Assembly: GCA_003212315.1 (NCBI GenBank) | Contig: QCQB01000006.1 | Span: 1 to 64,000, forward strand | DNA length: 64,000 bases | Source of the DNA: SAR116 cluster bacterium AG-447-C21 | GTDB taxonomy: Bacteria; Pseudomonadota; Alphaproteobacteria; Thalassobaculales; Thalassobaculaceae | Direction: 5' to 3' | Part shown: positions 18,954 through 29,096 of the stretch, in pieces | Layout of the letters: the number at the start of each line of letters is the position of its first letter | How positions within the stretch are numbered: the stretch's first letter is position 1 | The notes under the pieces: generated by a model | The model's input: the letters and a program-made list of their open reading frames with translations, nothing else | What the model was told of the DNA's origin: nothing | The model's database searches: none | Position numbers and translations under genes: made by a program

Positions 18954-20447
18954 GTGATATTTAATTTAATAGAGCCTGTTATAGGATTATTTGCAACAAC
19001 TAGGAGCAGATCATCGAGTTTTTTATGGTTGGCGCTTATTTTTCTATCAGGCTGCCAATCAGAACATCAAAAATTGTCACAAGAGTCTAATCAAATTAGA
19101 TCTTCTGCCAATTCTCATGCAATAGTTAATAAGGCAGTTAGAAAAAAAAGCCATTTGAATACTTCTGTTGGTGCTCATCATAGAAAGAAAAAAAATAATC
19201 TTGACAAATACAAGTTGGACACAATTGAAAAAGATCAATTAAAAGCACCAGCTTCGCAAGAAATAAAAAGTTTTACTACTGATCACAAAGAAAGCCGACA
19301 TAATGAAAATATAATTAAGAAAATCGGAGTTTTATTGCCATTATCCCAAAATTCAGCGGGAAAAGGTGAAGCATTCCTTGATGCAATCCAATTGGCGCTT
19401 TTTGAGGCTGCTAATGACGATATAGAGTTAATAATAGTCGACACAAAGGGCGATCCTGAAAGTGCTGCAAAGGCCGTCGGTTCTCTGATTAAAGAAGAGG
19501 TAAAGTTGATATTAGGCCCATTTTTTAGTGGGTCTACTGAGGCTATAGCTCCTTTGACCAAAGCAGCTCAAATACCAGTAATAAGTTTTTCTAATAACAC
19601 AAAAGTGGCTGGGGATGGTGTGTACGTTTTTGGTTTTTTGCCAGGACAACAAATTACCCGAATTCTGCAGTACAGCTTAACTAGAGAATATAAAAGGGTC
19701 GGAATACTTGTACCTGCTAATGATTTTGGGCAGCTGTCTTTGTCGGTTGCGCGCAACGCATCAGATAGAATGGATGTCCAACTAGTTTCGGAGTTATTCT
19801 TCAATCCAAACAGTTCTGATTTTAGTAACGCAGTCAGGGAATTCGCGGAATATGATAGCCGAAATCACAAGTTAAAGTTGCAGAAAAAGCAATTAAAGCG
19901 CCAATCGGATGAGATAGCAAATACTGCATTAAACCGACTTTCTGGATTGGACACATTGGGAGATCCATCCTTTGACGCTGTTCTGTTGCCATCTGGGGGC
20001 GCCGAATTACGTATCATTGCACCCTTACTTGCCTTTTATGATGTAGATCCATCCCGCATTCGAATATTAGGCAGCACTCTATGGGATAATGATAAAAACC
20101 TGAATTTAGAGCCTGCGCTGATAGGAGGGTGGTACGCTGCGCCGTCGCCCGAGCTTCGAAATGCCTATGAAGTAAAATTTGAAAGAATATTTGGCTATTC
20201 GCCACCACGACTCTCTAGCTTGGCGTATGACGCCATGCTTCTAGCTGTGAAGCTAACATCTGAAAAATTGGGGATGAATAATAGTTCCACTCTAATTACG
20301 GACCCTAGAGGGTTTCTTGGTGTTGATGGAATAGTAAGGTTTTTGAAAAATGGCACAAATGAACGAGGATTGGCAATCTTGGAAGTTGGACCAGATGGGG
20401 TGAAAGTGATCGATAAAGCCCCAAAATTGTTCGTCCAATCTAATTAA
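18954..20447 (+). CDS. LpoA-like penicillin-binding-protein activator lipoprotein
   Basis: A 497-residue lipoprotein with a signal peptide ending FLSGC (cysteine 34), a lysine-rich linker of about 80 residues, and a type I periplasmic-binding-protein fold from IGVLLPLSQNSAGKGEAF to the C-terminus. This is the alphaproteobacterial form of YraM/LpoA, which in E. coli stimulates PBP1A; the N-terminal TPR half of enteric LpoA is absent. I start it at GTG 18954 because a perfect AGGAGG lies six bases upstream. A TTG at 18927 is the alternative. Place beside rsmI supports the family. Activity towards a PBP is inferred. Confidence 0.85.
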   Translation: MIFNLIEPVIGLFATTRSRSSSFLWLALIFLSGCQSEHQKLSQESNQIRSSANSHAIVNKAVRKKSHLNTSVGAHHRKKKNNLDKYKLDTIEKDQLKAPASQEIKSFTTDHKESRHNENIIKKIGVLLPLSQNSAGKGEAFLDAIQLALFEAANDDIELIIVDTKGDPESAAKAVGSLIKEEVKLILGPFFSGSTEAIAPLTKAAQIPVISFSNNTKVAGDGVYVFGFLPGQQITRILQYSLTREYKRVGILVPANDFGQLSLSVARNASDRMDVQLVSELFFNPNSSDFSNAVREFAEYDSRNHKLKLQKKQLKRQSDEIANTALNRLSGLDTLGDPSFDAVLLPSGGAELRIIAPLLAFYDVDPSRIRILGSTLWDNDKNLNLEPALIGGWYAAPSPELRNAYEVKFERIFGYSPPRLSSLAYDAMLLAVKLTSEKLGMNNSSTLITDPRGFLGVDGIVRFLKNGTNERGLAILEVGPDGVKVIDKAPKLFVQSN

Positions 20448-21636
20448 GGATATTAACAGAGTCCAGTAGACAACGAACTACACCATTTAGCCGTTGTCGT
20501 CCTGAGTCTGTTGCCCGCAAATAGAAGTTATCTGCACTAAGGTAACCCTCGTTTTTTAATAAATAGAGTGCCTCTTCGTCAAACAGTTGGCCGAGAGTTT
20601 TCCCAGTAATTTTATATAGTTTTTTCAAAGAAATCCCCTCCTTCAACCGGAGGCCCATCATGATGGTCTCTGTGAGTTGTTCAGATGTACTAAGAATAGT
20701 TTGTTCTACTGAAGCATTGCCATTAGTTTCAACCTCTTTTAACCAAGAAAAAGGTGCTGTGAGTGAACGTGTGGCGCTGCGTTTTCCCGTTATGTCTGTC
20801 AGCCTACTATGGGCCCCTGGTCCAACGCCTAGATAGTCCTCAGATCGCCAATATATCATGTTATGCTGACATTCTGATCCTGGATGGGCATAGTTTGAGA
20901 TCTCGTAATTTTTTAATCCGGCAGAATTCAATTTCTCGTTGGTGACTTCGTAGAAATCGCCTGCAGTTTCGGAGCATGGCATTTCAAAACCTCCATTCTT
21001 ATATTGAGAATAGAACGCTGTGCCTTTTTCGATGGTGAGCTGATATACTGACATATGCTCGCCAGCGAGATCTACGGCCTGATCCAACTCCAAAAGCCAG
21101 CTCTCAATGGTTTGTTGTGGTCTTGCGTATATGAGGTCGAAAGAGACTCTATCGAATGATTTGTGAGCAGCTTCAAGTGCATTTATGGCATCAAGCCGAC
21201 CATGATTTCTCCCCAAAAATGACAAAGCTTTATCGTCAAAAGCCTGAATGCCCAAAGATATTCTGTTAATACCAGCTTGTTTAAAAGAGTTAAAAGTCTG
21301 GTATTCAATAGATGAGGGGTTTGCCTCCAGAGTTATTTCTATAGGTTGTTTCACGGCCCATATTTTTTTGGCTGCTTGAATAGCTTCAAAAACCGTTTCT
21401 GGTTTCATCAAAGAAGGCGTTCCTCCTCCAAAAAAGATACTCTTGAGTTTTTTTTGACTTTGATTTCTGGATAAAAATCTTAATTCGTTAACAAGTGCTT
21501 TTTCCCAACGACTGTGATCAACGCTTTCCACGACATGACTATTAAAGTCACAATAGGGGCATTTTGAAAGACAAAATGGCCAGTGTATATATAGACCGAT
21601 ATTGGAACTGATTTTCTCACTATTCATCGTATTCAT
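20440..21636 (-). CDS. hemW: Radical SAM heme chaperone HemW
   Basis: A 398-residue relative of the oxygen-independent coproporphyrinogen oxidase HemN. The iron-sulfur cluster motif is [11 protein letters not shown] (CxxxCxxC) near residue 21, followed by FFGGGTPSL and LEANPSS of the SAM barrel. The sequence has the HemW C-terminal domain (LRLKEGISL) and lacks the N-terminal extension of true HemN, so heme insertion into other proteins is the likely role. Its end overlaps the LpoA-like gene by 8 bases tail to tail, and its start overlaps rdgB by 17. Confidence 0.93.
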   Translation of the reverse strand: MNTMNSEKISSNIGLYIHWPFCLSKCPYCDFNSHVVESVDHSRWEKALVNELRFLSRNQSQKKLKSIFFGGGTPSLMKPETVFEAIQAAKKIWAVKQPIEITLEANPSSIEYQTFNSFKQAGINRISLGIQAFDDKALSFLGRNHGRLDAINALEAAHKSFDRVSFDLIYARPQQTIESWLLELDQAVDLAGEHMSVYQLTIEKGTAFYSQYKNGGFEMPCSETAGDFYEVTNEKLNSAGLKNYEISNYAHPGSECQHNMIYWRSEDYLGVGPGAHSRLTDITGKRSATRSLTAPFSWLKEVETNGNASVEQTILSTSEQLTETIMMGLRLKEGISLKKLYKITGKTLGQLFDEEALYLLKNEGYLSADNFYLRATDSGRQRLNGVVRCLLDSVNILN

Positions 21637-22255
21637 TCTGAACGTATGATAAGAATTTTGCGAATGCTTTTGCGCGATGGCTAATAGAGTGTTTTAGTTT
21701 TTGATCAAGTTCACCAAATGTTTCATCGTAACCGGTGGGTATGAATATTGGGTCATAGCCAAACCCGTTCCCCCCCCTTGGTGGCCAGCAGAGGTTGCCG
21801 TTAATCGATCCTTCAAAAATTTCTGCCTTGTGGTCTGGCCAGGAAAGCGCTAAGGCACAAAAAAAACTGGCTGACCTTGAGGCTTTGAACTCAAGTTTAC
21901 TGTCTACCTCAGACAATGCCGAATTAATTTTTTCCATTGCCATTGAGAAATCTTTGCCCTCACCAGCCCAGCGAGCCGAATAAATACCAGGCTCTCCGTC
22001 TAGTGCATCTACACTTAATCCAGAGTCATCGGCGAAAGCGGGAAAACCGGTTGCACGGGTCGCGGCTTCAGCCTTAAGTCTGGCATTTCCTGCGAAGGTA
22101 CAGGCGGTTTCCTCTGGCTCAGGTAAATTTAAACTTGCAGCGGAAATCAGTTCCAAATCCAATGGCTCAAGCAGGTCACGAATTTCGGTTACTTTTCCTT
22201 GATTGTGGCTCGCTATTATTAGTTTGTTTGATGGCCTTATTTTTTCTAAAAACAA
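21620..22255 (-). CDS. rdgB: Inosine/xanthosine triphosphate pyrophosphatase RdgB
   Basis: House-cleaning enzyme that hydrolyses dITP, ITP and XTP so that deaminated purines do not enter nucleic acid. The sequence has [14 protein letters not shown] at the start, [20 protein letters not shown] in the middle and [13 protein letters not shown] near residue 165. It has 211 residues. The start is a TTG at 22253-22255, directly after the rph stop codon; no other start leaves the N-terminus intact. rph, rdgB and hemW form a run in the same direction. Confidence 0.95.
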   Translation of the reverse strand: MFLEKIRPSNKLIIASHNQGKVTEIRDLLEPLDLELISAASLNLPEPEETACTFAGNARLKAEAATRATGFPAFADDSGLSVDALDGEPGIYSARWAGEGKDFSMAMEKINSALSEVDSKLEFKASRSASFFCALALSWPDHKAEIFEGSINGNLCWPPRGGNGFGYDPIFIPTGYDETFGELDQKLKHSISHRAKAFAKFLSYVQNEYDE

Positions 22256-22996
22256 TTATTCAATTCCGAGTGCATGTTTTTGAAGTTCAACCAACTGAAT
22301 TATGCCAATCTCTGCCAATTGTAAAAGCTCATTGAATTCACTCTTCTCGAACGCTTTGTCTTCTGCGGTAGCTTGCACTTCGATGATTTTATTAGCTCCA
22401 GTCAAAACAAAGTTTGCGTCGACTCCCGCGGCGGAATCTTCGTCATAGTCAAGATCCAGCAATACTTGCCCGTTATAAATGCCGCATGAAACGGCGGCTA
22501 CTTGGTCTAATACAGGAATTGTTTTTATTAAACCAATACTTTGAAGATTGGTTAAAGCCAAATATAGCGCAATGAAGCCTCCGGTAATAGATGCGGTTCG
22601 GGTGCCGCCATCGGCTTGTAACACATCACAATCTATTCGAATTTGACGCTCTCCAAGCGCCTCCATATCCGTTATTGCTCGCAAGGAACGTCCGATCAGT
22701 CTCTGTATTTCCAAAGTTCGTCCACTCTGTTTTCCGCGAGAGGCCTCTCTATCCATTCTCGTGTTGGTGGACCGTGGTAACATTCCATATTCAGCCGTCA
22801 CCCAACCTCTACCACTATTTCTCAGAAATGACGGGACCCGTTCATCGACGCTTGCTGTGCAAAGAACATGTGTGTCTCCAAATTTCACTAAACACGAACC
22901 CTCCGCATATTTTGTTGTGTTGAGCTCAAATGTTACAGATCGCAATTGGTCAAAGCTCCGACCAGAAGGCCTTTTCTTATGTGCGTTCATTTTCAT
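22256..22996 (-). CDS. rph: Ribonuclease PH
   Basis: Phosphorolytic 3'-5' exoribonuclease that trims tRNA 3' ends. The 246 residues include [16 protein letters not shown], the RNA-binding [15 protein letters not shown], the phosphate-binding segment [20 protein letters not shown], and [17 protein letters not shown]. Two ATG codons two apart are possible starts; the second, at 22990, has GGA at the better distance. It is divergent from hrcA, as in many alphaproteobacteria. Confidence 0.96.
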   Translation of the reverse strand: MKMNAHKKRPSGRSFDQLRSVTFELNTTKYAEGSCLVKFGDTHVLCTASVDERVPSFLRNSGRGWVTAEYGMLPRSTNTRMDREASRGKQSGRTLEIQRLIGRSLRAITDMEALGERQIRIDCDVLQADGGTRTASITGGFIALYLALTNLQSIGLIKTIPVLDQVAAVSCGIYNGQVLLDLDYDEDSAAGVDANFVLTGANKIIEVQATAEDKAFEKSEFNELLQLAEIGIIQLVELQKHALGIE

Positions 22997-23135
22997 TTTC
23001 CAGCAGTTAGAGTCCGCAACCTACCCTCTTCTGAAAAAAAGATCTAGTTTGGTTAGCAGAGAATTAGTGATTCAATGGCAAAAATCAAGTTATCATAACG
23101 TTGACCTTTTTCGATTAGAACCATACGTTATTGGA

Positions 23136-24185
23136 ATGTCAAACCAAGGAATTTCAAAGCTAAGTGAACGATCTAAGATAGTTTTTCAGCATATTGTAGA
23201 TTCTTATTTATCCTCGGGAGAACCAGTTGGATCTAAAACACTTTCTCGCGTAATGAATTCGACGCTATCGGCTGCAACTATAAGAAGTGTAATGTCCGAT
23301 CTGGAGGAAGAGGGCCTTTTATTTTCTCCACACACATCCGCAGGTCGATTGCCAACAGATTTTGGACTTAGAATATTTGTGGACGGCCTTTTAGAGCTGG
23401 GGGGAGACATAGGATCAGACGAAAGAGCGAGTCTAGAAGGTCAATGTTGCTCCGCGGGGCGAAATTTTTCTGAAGTACTAGAGGACGCAAGCACTGCACT
23501 CTCAGGTCTCAGTGAATGTGCTGGATTAGTAATTTCACCAAAATTTGACGCTCCTTTGCGTCAAATAGAGTTCGTTCCATTAACGGATGGGCGGGCATTG
23601 GTGGTAATGGTGACAAATTCGGGAATAGTCGAAAATAGGGTTATTGAAATTCCCAATGGTTTACCGGCTTCGGCCCTTATACAAGCATCCAATTACATAA
23701 ACGCTCGTTTAGCAAACTTATCAATGGAGCAGGCACAAGCACAAATATTAAATGAAATTAAATTCCACAAAACTGAGCTTGACACTCTAACGAACAAAGT
23801 TGTTGCAGATGGAGTTGCATTGTGGGCAGGCGGAATAAAAGGTGGCTCTTTGATTTTGCGAGGGCAATCAAAGCTGCTGCATGATGTTAATGCTATGGAG
23901 GATTTGGAGAGAATAAGAACCCTCTTTGAGGCTTTGGAAAAAAGAGAAAGCATATTAAACCTTCTGGATGCAACGGGTGAAGCGGAAGGAGTGCAAATAT
24001 TTATCGGCGCGGAAAACTATTTGTTTAAAAATGCTGGGTGCTCTATGATAATAGCCCCTTATCATGATAAGCAAAAACGCGTTGTTGGGGCGCTGGGGGT
24101 GATTGGACCGCTTCGCATGAATTACGCAAGGATCATCCCCGTTGTTGATTATACGTCAAAATTAGTAGGAAAATTACTAGATTGA
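23136..24185 (+). CDS. hrcA: Heat-inducible transcription repressor HrcA
   Basis: Repressor that binds the CIRCE operator and is tuned by GroEL. From the ATG at 23136 it has 349 residues, standard for the family; the frame is open further upstream but that stretch overlaps rph and looks non-coding. The winged-helix start is SERSKIVFQHIVDSYLSSGE, followed by PVGSKTLSR and LEEEGLLFSPHTSAGRLPTD. The C-terminal half, with its GAF-like insert, ends with RVVGALGVIGPLRMNYARII. I find no CIRCE element in the window, so its target is probably groESL elsewhere. Confidence 0.95.
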   Translation: MSNQGISKLSERSKIVFQHIVDSYLSSGEPVGSKTLSRVMNSTLSAATIRSVMSDLEEEGLLFSPHTSAGRLPTDFGLRIFVDGLLELGGDIGSDERASLEGQCCSAGRNFSEVLEDASTALSGLSECAGLVISPKFDAPLRQIEFVPLTDGRALVVMVTNSGIVENRVIEIPNGLPASALIQASNYINARLANLSMEQAQAQILNEIKFHKTELDTLTNKVVADGVALWAGGIKGGSLILRGQSKLLHDVNAMEDLERIRTLFEALEKRESILNLLDATGEAEGVQIFIGAENYLFKNAGCSMIIAPYHDKQKRVVGALGVIGPLRMNYARIIPVVDYTSKLVGKLLD

Positions 24186-24262
24186 TTCTCGAACGGTTGT
24201 AAATGTATATAAATTGCTTAAATGAGATCTCGGGAATAAACGATGTCGGGCGAACATAAGAA

Positions 24263-24859
24263 ATGACAGATAAAAAGCAATCAAAAAGCGAAGAGATTGA
24301 TCTAGATGATTTAACCGAAGAGGCGATTGATTCTGAGTCCGAAGAAACGACCAAAGAACCGGTAGAGGCTTTAGAGGAGCAAGTTAGCGAACTAAAAGAT
24401 CAACTTCTTCGTTCGGTTGCCGAGCTGGATAATTACCGCAAAAGGGCTGAAAGGGAGAAAGAGCAATTAAGGAAATTCGGAATAGCAAATTTTGCTAAAG
24501 ATCTCTTAAGTGCTGCGGATAATCTGCGTAGGGCGGTTGAGTCGGGGCCTTCAGATTTAGAGGGGGCGGACGAAAGCGTAAAAAATCTTATTGTTGGTGT
24601 CCAAATGACGGAGAAAGAGCTCTTAAATGCCTTTGAGAAAAACGGGGTTCGAAAAATTGATCCAACTGGAGAAAAATTTGATTATAACTTCCACCAAGCT
24701 ATGTTTGAGGTGGAAACAGATAAAGAAGAACCCGGTCTAGTGATGCAAGTCTTACAACCGGGTTATGCGATAGAAGATAGAGTGCTGCGGGCGGCGATGG
24801 TGGGCGTGTCTAAGTCCAATACACCGGATCAACCAGAGGGGGTTGATGAGAAGGTTTAA
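24263..24859 (+). CDS. grpE: Nucleotide exchange factor GrpE
   Basis: Dimeric co-chaperone that frees ADP from DnaK. The first 40 residues are acidic and disordered in look, then comes a long helix (LEEQVSELKDQLLRSVAELD, NYRKRAEREKEQ) and the beta domain with GVRKIDPTGEKFDYNFHQAM and VLQPGYAIEDRVLRAAMVGV. It has 198 residues. It follows hrcA by 77 bases and precedes dnaK by 205, so the chaperone genes form a cluster with perhaps two promoters. Confidence 0.96.
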   Translation: MTDKKQSKSEEIDLDDLTEEAIDSESEETTKEPVEALEEQVSELKDQLLRSVAELDNYRKRAEREKEQLRKFGIANFAKDLLSAADNLRRAVESGPSDLEGADESVKNLIVGVQMTEKELLNAFEKNGVRKIDPTGEKFDYNFHQAMFEVETDKEEPGLVMQVLQPGYAIEDRVLRAAMVGVSKSNTPDQPEGVDEKV

Positions 24860-24946
24860 GGATTGAAAAATGAACGTGTAGCCGCGGGGTAACTTTCGTT
24901 TTTCTTCAAAATTACAACATGATAATAATAAACTTTGATGATGACG

Positions 24947-24975
24947 GTTGAAGCGTCCGACGACGGTTCCTATAT
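24947..24975 (+). promoter_or_regulatory. Candidate heat-shock sigma factor (RpoH) promoter of dnaK
   Basis: GTTG at 24947-24950 is followed after 18 bases by CCTATAT at 24969-24975. Alphaproteobacterial RpoH promoters read about CTTG-N17/18-CYTATNT, so the -10 part is exact and the -35 part has one mismatch. It lies about 90 bases before dnaK, in the only sizeable gap of the chaperone cluster. I infer its function from the match and position. Confidence 0.6.
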
Positions 24976-25064
24976 ATCGTGGGTCAAGGAAGGTAAACTA
25001 TACAAGCGCCCATCCAAAAATTTAACTAACGATTACGAGTGTCGATTACGAAAAAGAGGTTTTC

Positions 25065-27011
25065 ATGTCTAAAGTTATTGGGATTGATCTAGGTACAACA
25101 AATTCATGTATATCGTTCATGGATGGTCAAGACGCTAAGGTGATCGAAAACGCAGAAGGCGCGCGGACCACCCCTTCAATGGTCGCATTTGCAGAAGGAG
25201 ACGAAAGACTAGTGGGACAGGCTGCCAAGAGACAGGCTGTCACTAACCCGGAGAATACCTTGTTTGCTATCAAGCGGTTAATAGGACGGCGTCATGATGA
25301 TAGCAACGCGAAGAAGTTCTCAGATTTAATGCCATACGCAGTAGTAGCGGGGGAAAACGGTGATGCTTGGGTTGAGGCTAAGGGTGAAAAGTACAGCCCA
25401 AGTCAGATTTCCTCATTCACACTCCGAAAATTGAAGGAAGATGCTGAAGCGTTCTTAGGAAGCTCTGTGGAGCAGGCAGTGCTAACTGTACCTGCTTATT
25501 TCAATGATGCTCAGCGGCAGGCGACAAAGGATGCAGGAAAAATTGCTGGATTGGAAATTCTCCGGATTATAAATGAACCAACAGCAGCAGCACTGGCGTA
25601 CGGCTTTGATAAGAAAAATAATGGAACCATAGCGGTTTATGATCTTGGGGGCGGAACATTTGACGTGTCTATTCTTGAAATAGGTGATGGTGTTTTTGAG
25701 GTTAAATCGACAAATGGAGATACTTTTCTTGGAGGGGAAGATTTTGACCACCGCGTAATAGACTATCTTGCAGACGAATTTAAAAAAGATAATGGAATCG
25801 ACTTACGTGACGACAAATTGGCACTACAGCGTTTAAAAGAGGCGGCTGAAAAAGCCAAGATGGAACTATCTAGTTCCATGCAAACCGAAGTAAATCTTCC
25901 ATTTGTCACTGCCGATCAGACTGGCCCGAAGCATTTGAACATTAAGTTAACACGGGCGAAGCTTGAAGCTCTCGTACAAGATTTAGTTGAAAGAACGGTT
26001 GGCCCGTGCCGCTCTGCTCTCAAGGACGCTGGGTTAAGTGCCGGTGAGGTAGATGAGGTTATAATGGTTGGAGGCATGACTCGTATGCCAAAAATCATTG
26101 AGACGGTTAACAATTTTTTTGGAAAGGAGCCGCATCGAGGTGTAAATCCAGACGAAGTGGTTGCTATGGGCGCTGGCATACAAGCTGGCGTTCTGCAGGG
26201 GGACGTAAAAGATGTTCTGCTCTTAGATGTGACGCCACTTTCTTTGGGTATAGAAACTCTGGGTGGGGTGTTCACGCGGTTGATAGATCGAAATACAACA
26301 ATTCCAACTAAGAAGAGCCAAGTTTTCTCAACGGCGGAAGATAACCAAAGTGCCGTCACCATAAAGGTCTATCAAGGCGAAAGAGAAATGGCTGCTGATA
26401 ATAAGGTGTTAGGCGAATTCAATCTAGAAGGTATACCGTCTGCGCCAAGGGGAGTGCCGCAGATCGAAGTGACTTTTGATATAGATGCTAATGGTATAGT
26501 TAATGTTTCTGCAAAAGATAAGGCGACTGGAAAAGAACAGCAGATTAAAATCCAAGCATCTGGAGGCCTCTCTGATGAGGATATAGAGGGCATGATCAAT
26601 GAAGCTGAACAGAATGCCGAAAGCGATAAACTAAGGCGTGAACTGGTTGAAGTTAAAAATCAGGGTGAGCAAGCAATTCACTCAACGGAACGGATGCTAA
26701 CGGACGCTGGTGATAAAGTGAGCGATGATGATAAGGCAGAGATTGAGCGGTTAACTTCGGAATTAAAAACGTTGCTCGAGGGAGAGGATGGCGCTGCGAT
26801 TAAGGCCGGTATAGAAGCGTTACAGCAGGCTTCTATGAAAATGGGAGAAGCAATGTACCAGGCTCAGCAAGAGGAGGAGGGAAGTAAGCCAGGTGGTTCA
26901 TCTGAGGCAGACTCCTCGAAAACAGACAATGGCGCTGCCGATGCCGATATCGTGGATGCAGACTTTGAGGAGGTTGATGAAAAAGACGACAAAAAGTCTG
27001 ATGAAAAGTGA
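25065..27011 (+). CDS. dnaK: Chaperone DnaK (Hsp70)
   Basis: ATP-driven Hsp70 chaperone of 648 residues. The ATPase domain opens with [17 protein letters not shown] and has [35 protein letters not shown] and [13 protein letters not shown]. The linker is [18 protein letters not shown], followed by the substrate domain, the helical lid, and an acidic tail ending [17 protein letters not shown] lies five bases before the ATG. A candidate RpoH promoter is just upstream, and dnaJ follows after 102 bases. Confidence 0.98.
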   Translation: MSKVIGIDLGTTNSCISFMDGQDAKVIENAEGARTTPSMVAFAEGDERLVGQAAKRQAVTNPENTLFAIKRLIGRRHDDSNAKKFSDLMPYAVVAGENGDAWVEAKGEKYSPSQISSFTLRKLKEDAEAFLGSSVEQAVLTVPAYFNDAQRQATKDAGKIAGLEILRIINEPTAAALAYGFDKKNNGTIAVYDLGGGTFDVSILEIGDGVFEVKSTNGDTFLGGEDFDHRVIDYLADEFKKDNGIDLRDDKLALQRLKEAAEKAKMELSSSMQTEVNLPFVTADQTGPKHLNIKLTRAKLEALVQDLVERTVGPCRSALKDAGLSAGEVDEVIMVGGMTRMPKIIETVNNFFGKEPHRGVNPDEVVAMGAGIQAGVLQGDVKDVLLLDVTPLSLGIETLGGVFTRLIDRNTTIPTKKSQVFSTAEDNQSAVTIKVYQGEREMAADNKVLGEFNLEGIPSAPRGVPQIEVTFDIDANGIVNVSAKDKATGKEQQIKIQASGGLSDEDIEGMINEAEQNAESDKLRRELVEVKNQGEQAIHSTERMLTDAGDKVSDDDKAEIERLTSELKTLLEGEDGAAIKAGIEALQQASMKMGEAMYQAQQEEEGSKPGGSSEADSSKTDNGAADADIVDADFEEVDEKDDKKSDEK

Positions 27012-27113
27012 TTTAATAATGCAAAGCAAGATCAGTCACTTGTCTGTCTAGCATGGCAATTTTAAGGTCTGGTTTTAATTTCTGATAACTCTGGTAGAGT
27101 GTGAGCACTTATT

Positions 27114-28235
27114 ATGGCGAAACAGGATTATTATGAGCTGTTGGGTGTGGATAGAACTGCATCGGAAAGCGAGTTGAAATCAGCGTTTCGCAAGATGGCG
27201 ATGAAATATCATCCCGATAGAAATCCAGACAATCCAGATGCAGAAAAGTCTTTCAAAGAGGTGAATGAAGCCTACGATATACTGAAGGACGGCCAGAAAA
27301 GAGCTGCATACGATCAATTTGGCCATGAGGCCTTTGAAGGTGGCATGGGAGGAGGTAGGCCCCAGGGGTTTGCTTCGGGGTTCTCCGATATATTTGATCA
27401 GATGTTTGGCGATTTGGGAGGGTCGCGCAGAAGTGGCGGCGATGGTAACCGTGGATCCGACCTTCGTTATAATTTATCGATTAGTTTGGAGGAAGCTTTC
27501 ACTGGGCGCCAAGCCGAAGTAAAGGTACCAACCGCCGTTGTGTGTGATTCTTGCGACGGCAGTGGAGCCGCGGCCGGATCAATGCCAATAACATGCAGAA
27601 CGTGTCAGGGGACGGGTCGAGTGCGCGCACAACAAGGGTTTTTCACGATTGAACGAACCTGCGGGACATGTGGGGGCGCGGGGCAAGTCATTGAAAACCC
27701 CTGTGGTAAATGTAGGGGGACGGGTCGCATTCAGAAGGAAAAAAACCTGGACGTGAATATACCGGCCGGGGTGGAAGAAGGCACTAGGATAAGATTGACA
27801 GGTGAAGGGGAAGCGGGCGCAAGGAATGGCCCACCCGGGGACCTTTATATTTTCTTGTCTGTAGAAGAGCATCCGATATTCACTAGATCGGGTGGGGATA
27901 TATATTGTCATGTGCCTCTAACAATGACCTTAGCGGCACTGGGTGGTCAGGTAGAGGTGCCGACGCTTGGCGGTGGAAGGGCTCGAATAAACATTCCTGC
28001 GGGGACGCAGGGTGGAAAACAATTTCGTCTTAGAGGCAAAGGTATGTCCATTTTGAGACGGAGTGATCGGGGTGATCTATACGTGGAAGCGGGAGTGGAG
28101 ACCCCAGTTAATCTGAGCAAAGAACAAAAGAAGCTTATGGAAAAGTTTTCGGAGTTGACCAACGAAAAAAATAGCCCTGAGTCTTCAGGATTCTTTGCAA
28201 AAGTAAAAGGTCTTTGGGAAGACTTAAAAGATTGA
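27114..28235 (+). CDS. dnaJ: Co-chaperone DnaJ (Hsp40)
   Basis: Stimulates DnaK ATPase and delivers clients. The 373 residues show the J domain with the HPD motif in [20 protein letters not shown], the Gly/Phe-rich region ([19 protein letters not shown]), four zinc-binding CxxCxGxG repeats starting CDSCDGSG and ending CGKCRGTG, and the C-terminal client-binding barrels. It is a full type I DnaJ. It follows dnaK on the same strand and may also have its own promoter in the 102-base gap, though none is obvious. Confidence 0.98.
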   Translation: MAKQDYYELLGVDRTASESELKSAFRKMAMKYHPDRNPDNPDAEKSFKEVNEAYDILKDGQKRAAYDQFGHEAFEGGMGGGRPQGFASGFSDIFDQMFGDLGGSRRSGGDGNRGSDLRYNLSISLEEAFTGRQAEVKVPTAVVCDSCDGSGAAAGSMPITCRTCQGTGRVRAQQGFFTIERTCGTCGGAGQVIENPCGKCRGTGRIQKEKNLDVNIPAGVEEGTRIRLTGEGEAGARNGPPGDLYIFLSVEEHPIFTRSGGDIYCHVPLTMTLAALGGQVEVPTLGGGRARINIPAGTQGGKQFRLRGKGMSILRRSDRGDLYVEAGVETPVNLSKEQKKLMEKFSELTNEKNSPESSGFFAKVKGLWEDLKD

Positions 28236-28360
28236 CATAGAGTTTCGATCCTTATAGCACTACTATAAAAACGGCGGTTTCCTGCTATCTTGTGCAGCGT
28301 GTAGTGCCGATTGTCGACGTATATGAAAAACGATAAGCCATTACCGAAATAAAGGAGGGA

Positions 28361-28915
28361 TTAGGTAGTGCTCCATTTCTTTGAGGATCGCCTCAAGGTC
28401 GCTTGGATCGTACTACCCTCACCTTTCAAAAATGCGGTTGCAGCCCGATTTATCGCAATTGTGTATCGTATTCCAAACCTCTTTCCCTCAGGCATTCTAG
28501 ATAGAGGAGCGGAAATTAGCTCTCTATACTCATCTTGTAACTTTGCTAATTGGCCATCGATTAAAGCCGCAATTTTTTCGGCTGGGAGGTGTTCGGCAAA
28601 ATAAAATGCGGCTAGAAAGTCTGATGTCAATTTTTCTTCTGCTCTAGTTTTTTGAATCTGGACCTTAAAAACAGTCCGTCCATTTGCTGTAATTGTATAA
28701 ACTTTTTTTGGAAGGCTAGATGCCTGGATTGAATTATTTTTACCATCGCTCGTTATGAGTTTTTTTGCCTCGAGTTTGCCTAGCGCAGGATATAGGGCGC
28801 CAAAACTTGCAGTTTGAAAATGTTTAAGGTCTGTATTGATTGTTTTATGGAGTTCATATCCACTTTTCGGTCCAAAACACAACAAACCAAGACAAATCGT
28901 TTGTAAATTGAGCAA
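28361..28915 (-). CDS. PadR-family transcriptional regulator
   Basis: A 184-residue regulator with the PadR winged helix in the first 90 residues (LGLLCFGPKSGYELHK, FQTASFGALYPALGKLEAKKLI) and a helical C-terminal domain, as in the Vir-type PadR proteins. It starts at TTG 28913-28915, with AAAGGA six bases upstream; no ATG fits. A perfect 22-bp palindrome lies directly before the start, a likely autoregulatory site. It is convergent with dnaJ and divergent from dapB. What it senses is not visible. PadR genes often control efflux or stress genes, but none adjoins here. Confidence 0.88.
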   Translation of the reverse strand: MLNLQTICLGLLCFGPKSGYELHKTINTDLKHFQTASFGALYPALGKLEAKKLITSDGKNNSIQASSLPKKVYTITANGRTVFKVQIQKTRAEEKLTSDFLAAFYFAEHLPAEKIAALIDGQLAKLQDEYRELISAPLSRMPEGKRFGIRYTIAINRAATAFLKGEGSTIQATLRRSSKKWSTT

Positions 28916-28924
28916 AATGAGTCC

Positions 28925-28946
28925 TTTATTCGATATATCGAATAAA
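28925..28946. promoter_or_regulatory. 22-bp perfect palindrome, likely PadR operator
   Basis: The two halves are exact inverse copies around the core CGATATATCG at 28931-28940. It starts 10 bases before the padR start codon, so a bound protein would block translation start or the promoter. PadR-family operators are AT-rich dyads, often with TATC/GATA-type arms, and this fits. Which protein binds is inferred from closeness. Confidence 0.62.
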
Positions 28947-29096
28947 TATTACATTATATAACAGCTAATTAAAATAGATAAATAAAAGTATTAAATTCTG
29001 GGAAATTTTAATATTATACACCAATTATAATGGTGCTCGAGGTAATCAAGTCGAATTTTCGGAAAAATAGGATATTAAACGATAAGAGGAATTGTC

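Noticed and set aside
27094-27113. GAGTG and GAGCACTT just before dnaJ, resembling CIRCE arms
   Set aside because: The two arms are in the wrong order and spacing for TTAGCACTC-N9-GAGTGCTAA, and one is only 7 of 9.
28368-28604. Plus-strand ORF of 78 codons with an excellent AAGGAGG-type ribosome site, opposite padR
   Set aside because: It lies inside the clear PadR gene on the other strand and its protein resembles nothing; the purine run is best explained by the padR C-terminus region and chance.
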